From the NCBI GenBank assembly GCA_018058125.1, contig JAGPCH010000034.1, forward strand, positions 1 through 9,354: 9,354 bases of DNA. Reading direction: 5' to 3'. Positions 1-7,047 of the stretch are shown here, piece after piece. Numbering within the stretch: position 1 is the first letter of the stretch; every line of letters begins with the position of its first letter. The DNA comes from Ignavibacteria bacterium. Its GTDB lineage: Bacteria > Bacteroidota > Ignavibacteria > Tepidaquicellales > Tepidaquicellaceae. Both the position numbers and the translations under genes were made by a program. The notes under the pieces were generated by a model, which made no database searches, was not told the DNA's origin, and saw nothing but the letters and a program-made list of their open reading frames with translations.

Positions 1-250
1 GCATATTGGATGTACCACCAATGTAATATGAAGTACTTTCGCCTGTTGCAGTATCTTTTTTAGAGACTCTGTATGGTAGATTCCTTGCATGAAAATCATT
101 CCAGTGCAGGATAGTAATTTCTTTTATATTTTCGGATGAAATACCTGAAGGAGAGTCACTTTGCTGAGAATACAAAGCATTCGAAAAAAACATAACTGCA
201 CAGAATGCAATAAGAAGCTTTATACCGAATCGTAATTTAAAATTGAACAT
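1..250 (-). CDS. 5'-nucleotidase/UshA-family metallophosphoesterase, N-terminal part (runs off window)
   Basis: I translated this partial gene from the minus strand. It starts at the ATG at 250 and is cut by the window edge after 83 residues. Residues 1-29 form a signal peptide: a basic start, a hydrophobic stretch, then ALYSQ as the likely cleavage region, so the protein is exported. The mature part begins with ITILHWNDFHARN, which fits the first metal-binding motif (D52-x-H54) of the UshA/5'-nucleotidase/2',3'-cyclic phosphodiesterase family. A glycine pair follows near residues 78-79, as is usual there. Family members hydrolyse nucleotides or related phosphoesters in the periplasm using two metal ions. 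The substrate cannot be told from this fragment. The start lies 30 nt downstream of tRNA-Pro on the same strand, so the tRNA promoter may also serve this gene. No clear Shine-Dalgarno is seen. Confidence 0.8.
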   Translation of the reverse strand, partial: MFNFKLRFGIKLLIAFCAVMFFSNALYSQQSDSPSGISSENIKEITILHWNDFHARNLPYRVSKKDTATGESTSYYIGGTSNM

Positions 251-276
251 TGAATATTTATAATTTAAAATTGAAC
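233..276. repeat. 16-bp direct repeat flanking the nucleotidase start
   Basis: The 16-mer TAATTTAAAATTGAAC occurs at 233-248 and again at 261-276, with 12 nt between the copies. The first copy covers the start codon region of the nucleotidase gene (minus strand) and the second lies in its 5' leader next to the tRNA 3' end. It is probably a local tandem duplication in AT-rich DNA. A regulatory role is possible but not shown. Confidence 0.6.
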
Positions 277-279
277 TAG

Positions 280-353
280 TCGGGATGACTGGATTCGAAC
301 CAGCGACCTCCTCGTCCCGAACGAGGCGCGCTACCGAGCTGCGCCACATCCCG
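280..353 (-). tRNA. tRNA-Pro (anticodon CGG)
   Basis: The minus strand folds into a complete cloverleaf of 74 nt. The acceptor stem CGGGATG/CATCCCG is 7 bp and perfect. The D stem is GCGC/GCGC. The anticodon stem CCTCG/CGAGG closes the loop TTCGGGA with anticodon CGG, which reads CCG proline codons. The T arm carries the standard TTCGAAT loop. The discriminator is A at position 280. The C-G first pair and the anticodon arm are typical of bacterial tRNA-Pro. CCA is not encoded (CTA follows), so it must be added after transcription. Confidence 0.97.
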
Positions 354-375
354 TAATTTGATTTTTTTTGAGTAA

Positions 376-406
376 CAAATATAAATATTATAAAAGTTGT
401 TTGAAA
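376..406 (-). promoter_or_regulatory. Bacteroidota-type promoter for tRNA-Pro
   Basis: On the minus strand TATATTTG (376-383) matches the -7 box TAnnTTTG of the Bacteroidota housekeeping sigma factor exactly. TTTC (403-406), one base off the -33 box TTTG, lies exactly 19 nt upstream. Transcription would start about 15 nt before the mature tRNA 5' end at 353. The match and the spacing are seen directly; activity is inferred. Confidence 0.6.
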
Positions 407-482
407 TGTGAATTTGATCTCCGCTTGTTTATAATTAATTATGTATAATTTTTTTATTCTATAAAAACAAAATTGTAATGAG

Positions 483-490
483 TAACTTTG
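483..490 (+). promoter_or_regulatory. possible -7 box upstream of the acylase gene
   Basis: TAACTTTG fits TAnnTTTG and lies about 107 nt before the acylase start, in the only sizeable gap upstream of it. No TTTG-like -33 box sits at the expected 19-21 nt, so this is a weak candidate promoter for the acylase-rsmA pair. Confidence 0.3.
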
Positions 491-585
491 TCTGCATTAT
501 AGTTATATTTAATAATAATGAATCAATAAAAATTTTAATCTGATTAAAAATTAAAAGAAATATGAGCTTTGAGTTTTTAAGTCTT

Positions 586-590
586 AGAGG
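586..590 (+). promoter_or_regulatory. Shine-Dalgarno AGAGG deciding a TTG start
   Basis: AGAGG lies 6 nt before the TTG at 597. It supports this non-ATG start, since TAA at 591-593 closes the frame just upstream and the next in-frame ATG (codon 70) would remove the membrane anchor and the start of the conserved domain. A 12-codon mini-ORF (ATG 562, TGA 598-600) overlaps the start as TTGA, so coupled initiation is conceivable. Confidence 0.5.
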
Positions 591-596
591 TAATCC

Positions 597-3149
597 TTGA
601 ATCCAATTGTAAGAAACATTCTCGGAATACTGGTTTTACTTATTATAGTCCTTGTCACTGTAGGTCTCCTATTTAATAACCTGACAAAAAAATCATTCTA
701 TGAAGAATCGGGCGAGATAAGCGTAAAGGGCATTTCCAACAGAGTGAATCTGTATAAATCCGAATTGGGTGTATCACATATCTTTGCTGAGAACGAAGAA
801 GATATGTATTTTTCGCTTGGCTATATTCATGCGCAGGACAGACTCTGGCAGATGGATCTCGGAAGAAGAGTTGCTGAAGGCAGATTGTCGGAAATACTCG
901 GGAAGGAATTACTGGATTATGATATACTTTTCAGAACGATCGGTATTGACCGTACTGTATTGAAACAGTACGATAAACTTTCTTCAAAATCACGATCAGT
1001 ACTTGAAGCATACAGCAGAGGTGTCAACAGTTTTATGGAAGAAAATTCCTCAAACCTTCCTCTTGAGTTTGATATTCTGGATTATAAACCGGATACTTGG
1101 AAGCCTGAGCATTCTCTCGAGCTTATAAAGCTCATGGGCTGGGAACTTAATCTTTCATGGTATACAGATCTCATGTTTGCTGAGATAGTTAAAAAATTCG
1201 GATACGAAAAAGCAAAAGACTTCTTTCCTGATTATCCTGAAGATGCTCCTTTTATTGTAAATAATGATCTACAGGGAAAACCTAAATCTGATTCATTAAT
1301 TAAAAAACAGGAAAAAAATAATTCAACGGGCTACAATTTTTTTAACAATCCTACAGAGATAGAAAATTATTATTCATCTGTTTCCGATAAAGCTTATAAT
1401 TTCTTTAAGCTTTCAAAAGACTTCAGAACTTATATGGGTACTGAGGGAATTCATGTAGGGAGCAACTCCTGGGTAATTTCGGGATCAAGATCAGAAAGCG
1501 GAAAGCCTTTACTGGCAAACGATCCCCATCTTGCTCTTCTTGCTCCTTCAAAATGGTATGAAGTCAGTTTGTATGATAATCAGAAAAAATACAGTGTGTG
1601 CGGATTTACCATACCCGGAGTTCCGGCCGTTGCAATCGGACATAATGATGTCATAAGCTGGGGACTGACTAATCTAATGTGTGACGATACCGATTTTTTC
1701 ATACTGAAAAAAGATTCTGCCGATAATAATAAATATATTTACAAAAACAGATCCGAATTTCCGGACAGCTCGGTTCAGAATATCAGAATAAAAGATGTCG
1801 CCGATGAATATATATTTACTGTTTATTCTACTATAGTTGGTCCCGTAATTTCAAATCTTGAAAAAGTCGGATTCATGGGAAATCAGAAATTCCGAAATGA
1901 CAACTCAAGTGAACTCCTGACTTTTAAGTGGACCGGATACGAATCCAGTGATGAACTCGAGGCATTTTACAATATCAATAATGCAAAAAACTGGGATGAA
2001 TTTCAAAAAGCTCTGAAAACTTATTCAGCTCCCGCATTGAACTTTGTCTATGCCGATACATCAAACAATATTGGCTATCATGCTGCAGGGTTTATTCCTC
2101 TGAGAAATAACACAGGTGAAGTTAATCCGGGAATTCCGGTTAACGATCCGATAAATTTAAATGACTGGTCCGGATTTATTCCGTTTGAAGAACTTCCGAA
2201 ATCATTCAATCCTCAGGAAGGCTATATAGTAACTGCAAATAATAAACCGCTGAAAAATTACAATCATTATATTTCCAACTTATACGAACCTCCATACAGA
2301 GCAGCCCGGATAGAAGAGATGATAAATTCAAATCCTGTGATGACTGAAAATGAAATGAAGATCATTCAGCGCGATGTTCACAGTCTTCAGGCTAAAGAGT
2401 TTTGCGGTTATCTTTTCCTGTCTTTTGGTGATTCTTCCAATCTGACTGAAGACATAAAGGCTTATCTCGATCTTCTGAAAAACTGGGATTATGAATTCAA
2501 GACTAACAGCATTCCGGCAACCTTATTTGCGCAGTATGAAATTGAATTATATAAAAATCTTTATAAAGAACAGCTCGGTGACGAATTATTTGATAATTAT
2601 ATTTTCACAAAAAATATTCCCGTAAGAAATACGGCAAAACTTCTTAAACTCAATTCATGCTTTCTGTTTGAAAATGATTTTGCAAAAGTTCAGCTTATCA
2701 GAAAAAGTTTCTATGATGCTATTTCAGCACTGATTCAAAATCACGGTCAGGATGTTAACAACTGGCAATGGGGAAATTTTCATACTATAAATATGGAACA
2801 TCCGCTCGGTGTAGTTCCGGCGCTGAATGCAATGCTGAATATCGGTCCGTTCAGGATCGGCGGCAGCGGCACTACCGTTAATAATCTCGAATATAGTTTC
2901 AGCAAGGCACTGACTACCGGTGAGTTCAAAGCGTATCTCGGACCTTCTATGAGAATGATAACTGACCTGTCTGATGTTAAGACTTATCTATCGATAATCC
3001 CGACCGGTCAGTCCGGACAACCGCTTCACAGAAATTATAATGATCAGGCAAGACTCTGGCTTAATGGCGATTATAAAGAAGTCTCCACTGATTTTGAACT
3101 TCTGTCCAAAGAGAATCTTAAACTTCTCGTAATGATGCCTTCGCCTTAA
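597..3149 (+). CDS. penicillin acylase family protein (Ntn hydrolase, PvdQ/AHL-acylase-like)
   Basis: This 850-residue protein has the full layout of a penicillin acylase/acyl-homoserine-lactone acylase precursor. A hydrophobic N-terminal segment (about 7-27) is a signal anchor or signal peptide, placing the enzyme in the periplasm. The alpha-chain landmark GYIHAQDRLWQMDLGRR is at about 75-91. The chain break is G288/S289 within HVGSNSWVISGSR, and S289 would become the N-terminal nucleophile after self-cleavage. H311 in NDPHL is at beta-chain position 23, where PvdQ has histidine and penicillin G acylase has glutamine. GHNDVISWGLTN (348-359) and N482 in PALNFVYAD fit the oxyanion-hole region, and R571 in YEPPYRAARI is also a family hallmark. 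The family hydrolyses amide bonds of acylated substrates such as beta-lactams, N-acyl homoserine lactones or acylated siderophore precursors; the substrate here is unknown. It starts with TTG and is followed after 9 nt by rsmA, so the two are probably co-transcribed. The gene looks intact. Confidence 0.92.
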   Translation: MNPIVRNILGILVLLIIVLVTVGLLFNNLTKKSFYEESGEISVKGISNRVNLYKSELGVSHIFAENEEDMYFSLGYIHAQDRLWQMDLGRRVAEGRLSEILGKELLDYDILFRTIGIDRTVLKQYDKLSSKSRSVLEAYSRGVNSFMEENSSNLPLEFDILDYKPDTWKPEHSLELIKLMGWELNLSWYTDLMFAEIVKKFGYEKAKDFFPDYPEDAPFIVNNDLQGKPKSDSLIKKQEKNNSTGYNFFNNPTEIENYYSSVSDKAYNFFKLSKDFRTYMGTEGIHVGSNSWVISGSRSESGKPLLANDPHLALLAPSKWYEVSLYDNQKKYSVCGFTIPGVPAVAIGHNDVISWGLTNLMCDDTDFFILKKDSADNNKYIYKNRSEFPDSSVQNIRIKDVADEYIFTVYSTIVGPVISNLEKVGFMGNQKFRNDNSSELLTFKWTGYESSDELEAFYNINNAKNWDEFQKALKTYSAPALNFVYADTSNNIGYHAAGFIPLRNNTGEVNPGIPVNDPINLNDWSGFIPFEELPKSFNPQEGYIVTANNKPLKNYNHYISNLYEPPYRAARIEEMINSNPVMTENEMKIIQRDVHSLQAKEFCGYLFLSFGDSSNLTEDIKAYLDLLKNWDYEFKTNSIPATLFAQYEIELYKNLYKEQLGDELFDNYIFTKNIPVRNTAKLLKLNSCFLFENDFAKVQLIRKSFYDAISALIQNHGQDVNNWQWGNFHTINMEHPLGVVPALNAMLNIGPFRIGGSGTTVNNLEYSFSKALTTGEFKAYLGPSMRMITDLSDVKTYLSIIPTGQSGQPLHRNYNDQARLWLNGDYKEVSTDFELLSKENLKLLVMMPSP

Positions 3150-3158
3150 TTAATTTTA

Positions 3159-4004
3159 ATGATATCTAAAGCTAAAAAATACGAACTGTACAAACCCAAA
3201 AAATTTCTCGGGCAGAATTTTCTCGTCGATGAAAATATTGCTAAAAAAATAGTCCGCTCTCTCGATATTTCTGAATATGATACCATTGTAGAGATCGGAC
3301 CCGGTCAGCAGGCGCTTACGAAACATTTAGCCGGAATGACAAATAATTTTTATGCTGTCGAACTCGATAAATCCATTTATGAAAAATTGCAAACAGAGTA
3401 TGACGGGAAAATAAATCTTATTCACAAAGACTTTCTCAAAACAGATCTTCTGAATGACTTCGGATCCGAAGTAGTATCCGGAAAGAAAATAAAGATCATC
3501 GGAAACATTCCTTATAATATTACAACCGAAATTTTATTCAAACTTTTTGCACAATCTGAACTGATCGAATCGGCAGTACTTATGATGCAAAAAGAAGTTG
3601 CGAAGCGTCTGGTTTCAGAACCAAACACCAAGGATTACGGAATACTTGCCGTACAGACTCAGTTTTATGCAAGATCGGAATTACTGTTTCATGTTCCGCC
3701 AACTGCCTTTTTTCCTAAGCCTAATGTGACATCTTCAGTTGTAAAATTCCATTTTGACAAAGACACTTCCGGTTTGAAAGATAAAATCCTGTTTAAAGAA
3801 ATTGTGAGAGAAAGCTTCGGTCAAAGAAGAAAGACAATGAGAAATTCTCTGAAAAAATTTATGGAAAGATATGAGATAAATGAAAATGATGTTAAGGGAT
3901 TTGATTTTACCCGAAGACCGGAAAATTTAAAGCCCGGTGAATTTGTAGAGCTGAGTAATGTTGTGAGTCAGTTTCTGTCAGAAAAAAACGAAACAAAAAA
4001 CTGA
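3159..4004 (+). CDS. rsmA: 16S rRNA (adenine(1518)-N6/adenine(1519)-N6)-dimethyltransferase RsmA/KsgA
   Basis: This 281-residue cytoplasmic enzyme uses S-adenosylmethionine to dimethylate two adjacent adenines in helix 45 of 16S rRNA during small-subunit assembly. Visible motifs are the N-terminal KKFLGQNFLVD (14-24), the SAM-binding motif VEIGPGQQALT (44-54), acidic VELD (67-70), the catalytic NIPYN (116-120), and VPPTAFFPKPNVTSSVVKF (179-197). The C-terminal helical domain contains SFGQRRKTMRNSL. The length is normal for the family. The ATG follows the acylase stop by 9 nt in AT-rich sequence without a Shine-Dalgarno, as is common in Bacteroidota, so it is probably in one transcript with the acylase. 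Its TGA stop abuts the stop of the convergent tadA. No defect is seen. Loss of this gene classically gives kasugamycin resistance (family knowledge). Confidence 0.97.
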   Translation: MISKAKKYELYKPKKFLGQNFLVDENIAKKIVRSLDISEYDTIVEIGPGQQALTKHLAGMTNNFYAVELDKSIYEKLQTEYDGKINLIHKDFLKTDLLNDFGSEVVSGKKIKIIGNIPYNITTEILFKLFAQSELIESAVLMMQKEVAKRLVSEPNTKDYGILAVQTQFYARSELLFHVPPTAFFPKPNVTSSVVKFHFDKDTSGLKDKILFKEIVRESFGQRRKTMRNSLKKFMERYEINENDVKGFDFTRRPENLKPGEFVELSNVVSQFLSEKNETKN

Positions 4005-4007
4005 TCA
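4002..4007. other. abutting convergent stop codons in a TGATCA palindrome
   Basis: The rsmA stop TGA occupies 4002-4004 and the tadA stop TGA (read on the minus strand) occupies 4005-4007, with no base between. No hairpin plus U-tract terminator fits between the genes, so each transcript must run into the opposite gene or end within it by another mechanism. Confidence 0.9.
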
Positions 4008-4475
4008 TTTATTTCCCTGATCTCTTCTTACTTCAAAAAAACTTTTCAGAATGTTTTTGCATTTCTCATCCAGTATGCCACCTGTTACAACAGGTCTGTG
4101 ATTCAGATCCTTGTTGTTGGTAATATTCATTATACTTCCGCATGCGCCGCTCCTGATATCATATGCGCCAAAATATAGATTCTCTGCTTTTGAAAGTACT
4201 ATAGCTCCCGCGCACATTGAGCATGGCTCCAGCGTGACATAGACCGAACAGCCCGCTAGCTGCTTTGACTGAAGATATGCTGCCGCTGAAGTGATTGCCA
4301 GTATTTCCGCATGCGCTGTCGGATCTTTAAGAGTCTCTACCTGATTATAAGCCTTTGCTATTATTGTATTCTGAAAAACTATTATGCATCCGACCGGGAT
4401 CTCTCCCTTTTCATACGCAATTTCCGCTTCCTTAAAAGCATACCCCATGTACGTTTCATGTTGATTCTGAATCAT
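4005..4475 (-). CDS. tadA: tRNA-specific adenosine deaminase TadA
   Basis: This 156-residue zinc deaminase converts wobble adenosine 34 to inosine in tRNA-Arg(ACG), letting one tRNA read several codons. The zinc-site motifs are intact: H55-A-E57 in PTAHAEILAI supplies a zinc ligand and the proton-shuttling glutamate, and PCSMCAGAI supplies C85 and C88. N44 in KAYNQVE matches the conserved substrate-binding asparagine. IPVGCIIV (26-33) and ENLYFGAYD (98-106) are also typical of TadA rather than of guanine or cytosine deaminases, though a guanine deaminase of the same fold cannot be wholly excluded. It is the last gene of a three-gene minus-strand cluster, starting 9 nt after the preceding stop. 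M10 is a possible later start, but M1 gives the usual family length. Its stop abuts that of rsmA. Confidence 0.94.
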   Translation of the reverse strand: MIQNQHETYMGYAFKEAEIAYEKGEIPVGCIIVFQNTIIAKAYNQVETLKDPTAHAEILAITSAAAYLQSKQLAGCSVYVTLEPCSMCAGAIVLSKAENLYFGAYDIRSGACGSIMNITNNKDLNHRPVVTGGILDEKCKNILKSFFEVRRDQGNK

Positions 4476-4484
4476 GATATTGAT

Positions 4485-5600
4485 TTAGTTATTTATATTC
4501 CATTTTTTAAAAGTCTCACTGAAATTATTGAATTTGTATCCTCTCTTTTTTAATTCCGGGATCTTTTCTTCATACTCTTTAAATTCATCCGCAGTAAAAA
4601 ATATACTGTAATACATAACTTTTTTTCCGTTATTGTTTTCGTTTTTTATATTTTCAATGAGTGAGTTGATTTTATTTTCTCCCCAACTGAATTCTGAAAA
4701 CATAGTATCTTCATAAACCTTTAAATTATTTTTTTTCAGTTCTTCCTTTACGTTTATAAAAAATTCAGCATTGCTCCCTCCATTATATAATATTACTCCG
4801 CTTGCATTAGCAAAACTGATAGAAGCTGAATTCACTTTTGATTTCCACTGACTTTCTTTCATATCGTCTCTGAAGTCTGCTATGACATCATTTTCATTTC
4901 CGGTATACAGCTTTATAAGATGATCGGTTTTCCGCTCCGTAATAAGCGACTGATATTCCGCCTTGTCATTTCTCAGAGGAAGAAAGACCGAAAATTGTCT
5001 GGTAGAATTCAGGATCTCTTCTGCTTCCTCAAGTTTAATTACTTCCAGACTGTCAATGACTATGCATACATCCGATGCGCTTCTGATGAGAGAATCCGTC
5101 TGATTGAATTTTAACATACCTGCGGGTTTACGTGAAGTATCATTTACATTGAATAAGATCATCTTCAGATCCCTGGATCTCGGATCTTCCGCTACTTCAG
5201 CTTTGATCTTTCTGTTTAGTAAAAATTTAGTGATTTCGAGATTTAATTCTATAATGGGAAGATCCCGGGAGACAAGAACTTCTTTTGAAATCAACAGATC
5301 CTTGTTCTGCTCAGTTATTTTTTTCAGATCTTTATCTTTCGGATTAATATTCCTGATCCATTCTTTCTTAATACCAAAAGTATATAACACAGAATCAATC
5401 TCTGAATTCAGCACCTCAGGCGTAAATGGAACTTCAGTCAAAACTTCTTTATCAGATGCGTGATGTTCACTATCAGTTGTAATATAAAAATAAATTAATA
5501 ATACCGATATCAGACTAAGACTGATGATCAGTATTAATTTTAATTTATGATTTCTTTCTAATTGATTTTCTGAATGTCTGTTTTGCTTGGATTGTTTCAA
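4485..5600 (-). CDS. membrane-anchored divergent polysaccharide deacetylase-like protein, probably catalytically dead
   Basis: This 371-residue protein has a short basic N-terminus and one transmembrane segment (about 20-41), then a predicted extracytoplasmic part. Residues about 177-300 resemble the order of the divergent polysaccharide deacetylase fold: a strand VCIVIDSLE, helix EEAEEILN, strand FSVFLPLRND, then LIKLYTG, DFRDDMKESQWKSKVNSA, SGVILYNGGS and ELKKNNLKVYEDT. In active family members I expect IIDDLG, HLPMEP and NNHMGS at these places. Here they read IDSLE, LIKLYTG and LYNGGS, so the second aspartate and the histidines are missing. This suggests a binding or structural role rather than catalysis. 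The match comes from motif order read by eye and is moderate. The start is TTG at 5600, because TGA closes the frame at 5613-5615 and the next ATG is codon 147, past the membrane segment. It lies 16 nt after the aldo/keto reductase stop and 9 nt before tadA, so the three are probably one operon. Confidence 0.6.
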   Translation of the reverse strand: MKQSKQNRHSENQLERNHKLKLILIISLSLISVLLIYFYITTDSEHHASDKEVLTEVPFTPEVLNSEIDSVLYTFGIKKEWIRNINPKDKDLKKITEQNKDLLISKEVLVSRDLPIIELNLEITKFLLNRKIKAEVAEDPRSRDLKMILFNVNDTSRKPAGMLKFNQTDSLIRSASDVCIVIDSLEVIKLEEAEEILNSTRQFSVFLPLRNDKAEYQSLITERKTDHLIKLYTGNENDVIADFRDDMKESQWKSKVNSASISFANASGVILYNGGSNAEFFINVKEELKKNNLKVYEDTMFSEFSWGENKINSLIENIKNENNNGKKVMYYSIFFTADEFKEYEEKIPELKKRGYKFNNFSETFKKWNINN

Positions 5601-5616
5601 TTCTTTATAACTTCAA

Positions 5617-7047
5617 TTAAATTTCGGCTGACTGAATTTCCATTGATACATATTTTATAATTTCCTCCGCATTAGTAATATCTCGTCTTCCCAAAACCGG
5701 AATCAGATCTTCTATATAATTATCTTTTCGCATCCCCGCAAGCACACAACTGACGCCTTTCACGGAATTTAAAAGCAATACTGATTTCTGTGAAAGAGTG
5801 AGAGAGCGGAATTTTTCATCAAGCTTTTTATTAATAAGTGAATTTATAAGATCACTTCTTTTCGCAGCCCGGAGTTTATAATATTTACTGACATAGTTTA
5901 AAAGTTTAAAGATGTCTTTTATATATCCGGCAAAATGGTCTTTCAGATTTTCATCCTTAATGTTTTCTTCAACTGTCTTAGTTATAAGATTTATCTTCTG
6001 AGCAAAGATCTGATTTACTGTATCATTAAAGTGTTCTATGCTGCCGAAAAACTTCCAGCTATCTTCGATCGTTTTACCAAAGTTCAGATTTTTTTTGAGA
6101 TTCTCAATCGTTGATTCATCTATTTCAATCCCAACTAATTTATTATTAATAATCTCTTCTTCTAAAAGAGATAGATGTTTCATTTGTTGTATAAAATCTT
6201 TTTCCAAAAATGGTTCTGTGCTGAAATCCGAAAGTCTCACAAGACCTTTTGCAGTGATCGCATTCAAAGGTCTGTTGATAAGTACTTTCAGACCGGCTTC
6301 CGAGGCAAGCTCCAGTACTGTTTTCGTTTTATTAAACTGATTCTTAATTGTGACAGCGCCTGCTTCGGCAAGATTAAAAGGAAGCTGTATCACTTTGAAA
6401 TTATTATTTTCGGAAATGGAAGCAGCGATCTTCAGAATCTCTTCAAGCGAAGTGAAGCTGTAATCATCCGCATATCCGGGGAAAGTATTTGATGAAATGC
6501 CGTAACTTTTGATCTTACCTTCCTCAACTTTTTTCTCAAGATGAACAAAAGCTTTCTTAATTCTTTCATAATAAATCTTCCGCGCTTCGCTCTTTTCCAC
6601 AACGTCTTTCTTAGCGCAGTCGAGATAGTATTCAGGATTATGCAGGAGATAAACGTCAGCATATTCCGTACCAAGTCTCTCAAGCTGCCGGTTTATCTGA
6701 TCATCCAAAAATTCAGGGCTGATACAATGCCAGAGCTTATCTTGTAATTCCACAGTATCACTGTAAAGTTTCCCTTCTTTCTTCAACTCGATGGCTCTTC
6801 GGTAATTTTGTCCCTGAATGTAACCGGCTTTTGTGACGAGAGTAATATCTTTTCTGCTGATAATGTTTTCATTTATCATATCCTTCAAAACTCTGCCGAT
6901 CAGAATTTCACTTTCACCGTCTGCATAATTAGCTGAAGTGTCTATTAAATTTATTCCTTCCGATAATGCTTTTCGGAGTGAAGTATAATGCTGCTCAATC
7001 TTATTGCTGATTCTATAACTGCCAAAGCCTATGTTTGAAAAGGTCAT
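5617..7047 (-). CDS. aldo/keto reductase family oxidoreductase (long form)
   Basis: From the chosen ATG at 7047 the protein has 476 residues. The open frame reaches an earlier ATG at 7092 (491 residues), but the extra 15 residues are lysine-rich, and the usual first strand of the barrel begins right at MTFSNIGFGSYRIS. The family reduces aldehydes and ketones with NADPH in a TIM barrel. The catalytic tetrad is visible: D36 and Y41 in NLIDTSANYADGESE, K73 in TLVTKAGYI, and H136 in YADVYLLHNPEYY. Further barrel strands are IKSYGISSNTF (about 179-189), FKVIQLPFNLAE and GLKVLINRPLNA. The protein is much longer than the usual 280-350 residues. It has an insert after K73 (about 76-110) and a helical C-terminal extension (about 285-425) before the closing part GVSCVLAGMRKDNYIEDL. 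Substrate is unknown. It is the first gene of the minus-strand cluster with the deacetylase-like gene and tadA. Confidence 0.88.
   Translation of the reverse strand: MTFSNIGFGSYRISNKIEQHYTSLRKALSEGINLIDTSANYADGESEILIGRVLKDMINENIISRKDITLVTKAGYIQGQNYRRAIELKKEGKLYSDTVELQDKLWHCISPEFLDDQINRQLERLGTEYADVYLLHNPEYYLDCAKKDVVEKSEARKIYYERIKKAFVHLEKKVEEGKIKSYGISSNTFPGYADDYSFTSLEEILKIAASISENNNFKVIQLPFNLAEAGAVTIKNQFNKTKTVLELASEAGLKVLINRPLNAITAKGLVRLSDFSTEPFLEKDFIQQMKHLSLLEEEIINNKLVGIEIDESTIENLKKNLNFGKTIEDSWKFFGSIEHFNDTVNQIFAQKINLITKTVEENIKDENLKDHFAGYIKDIFKLLNYVSKYYKLRAAKRSDLINSLINKKLDEKFRSLTLSQKSVLLLNSVKGVSCVLAGMRKDNYIEDLIPVLGRRDITNAEEIIKYVSMEIQSAEI

Noticed and set aside
4311..5463. Several plus-strand frames inside tadA and the deacetylase-like gene
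   Set aside because: They are opposite-strand shadows of well-supported minus-strand genes and show no conserved motifs.
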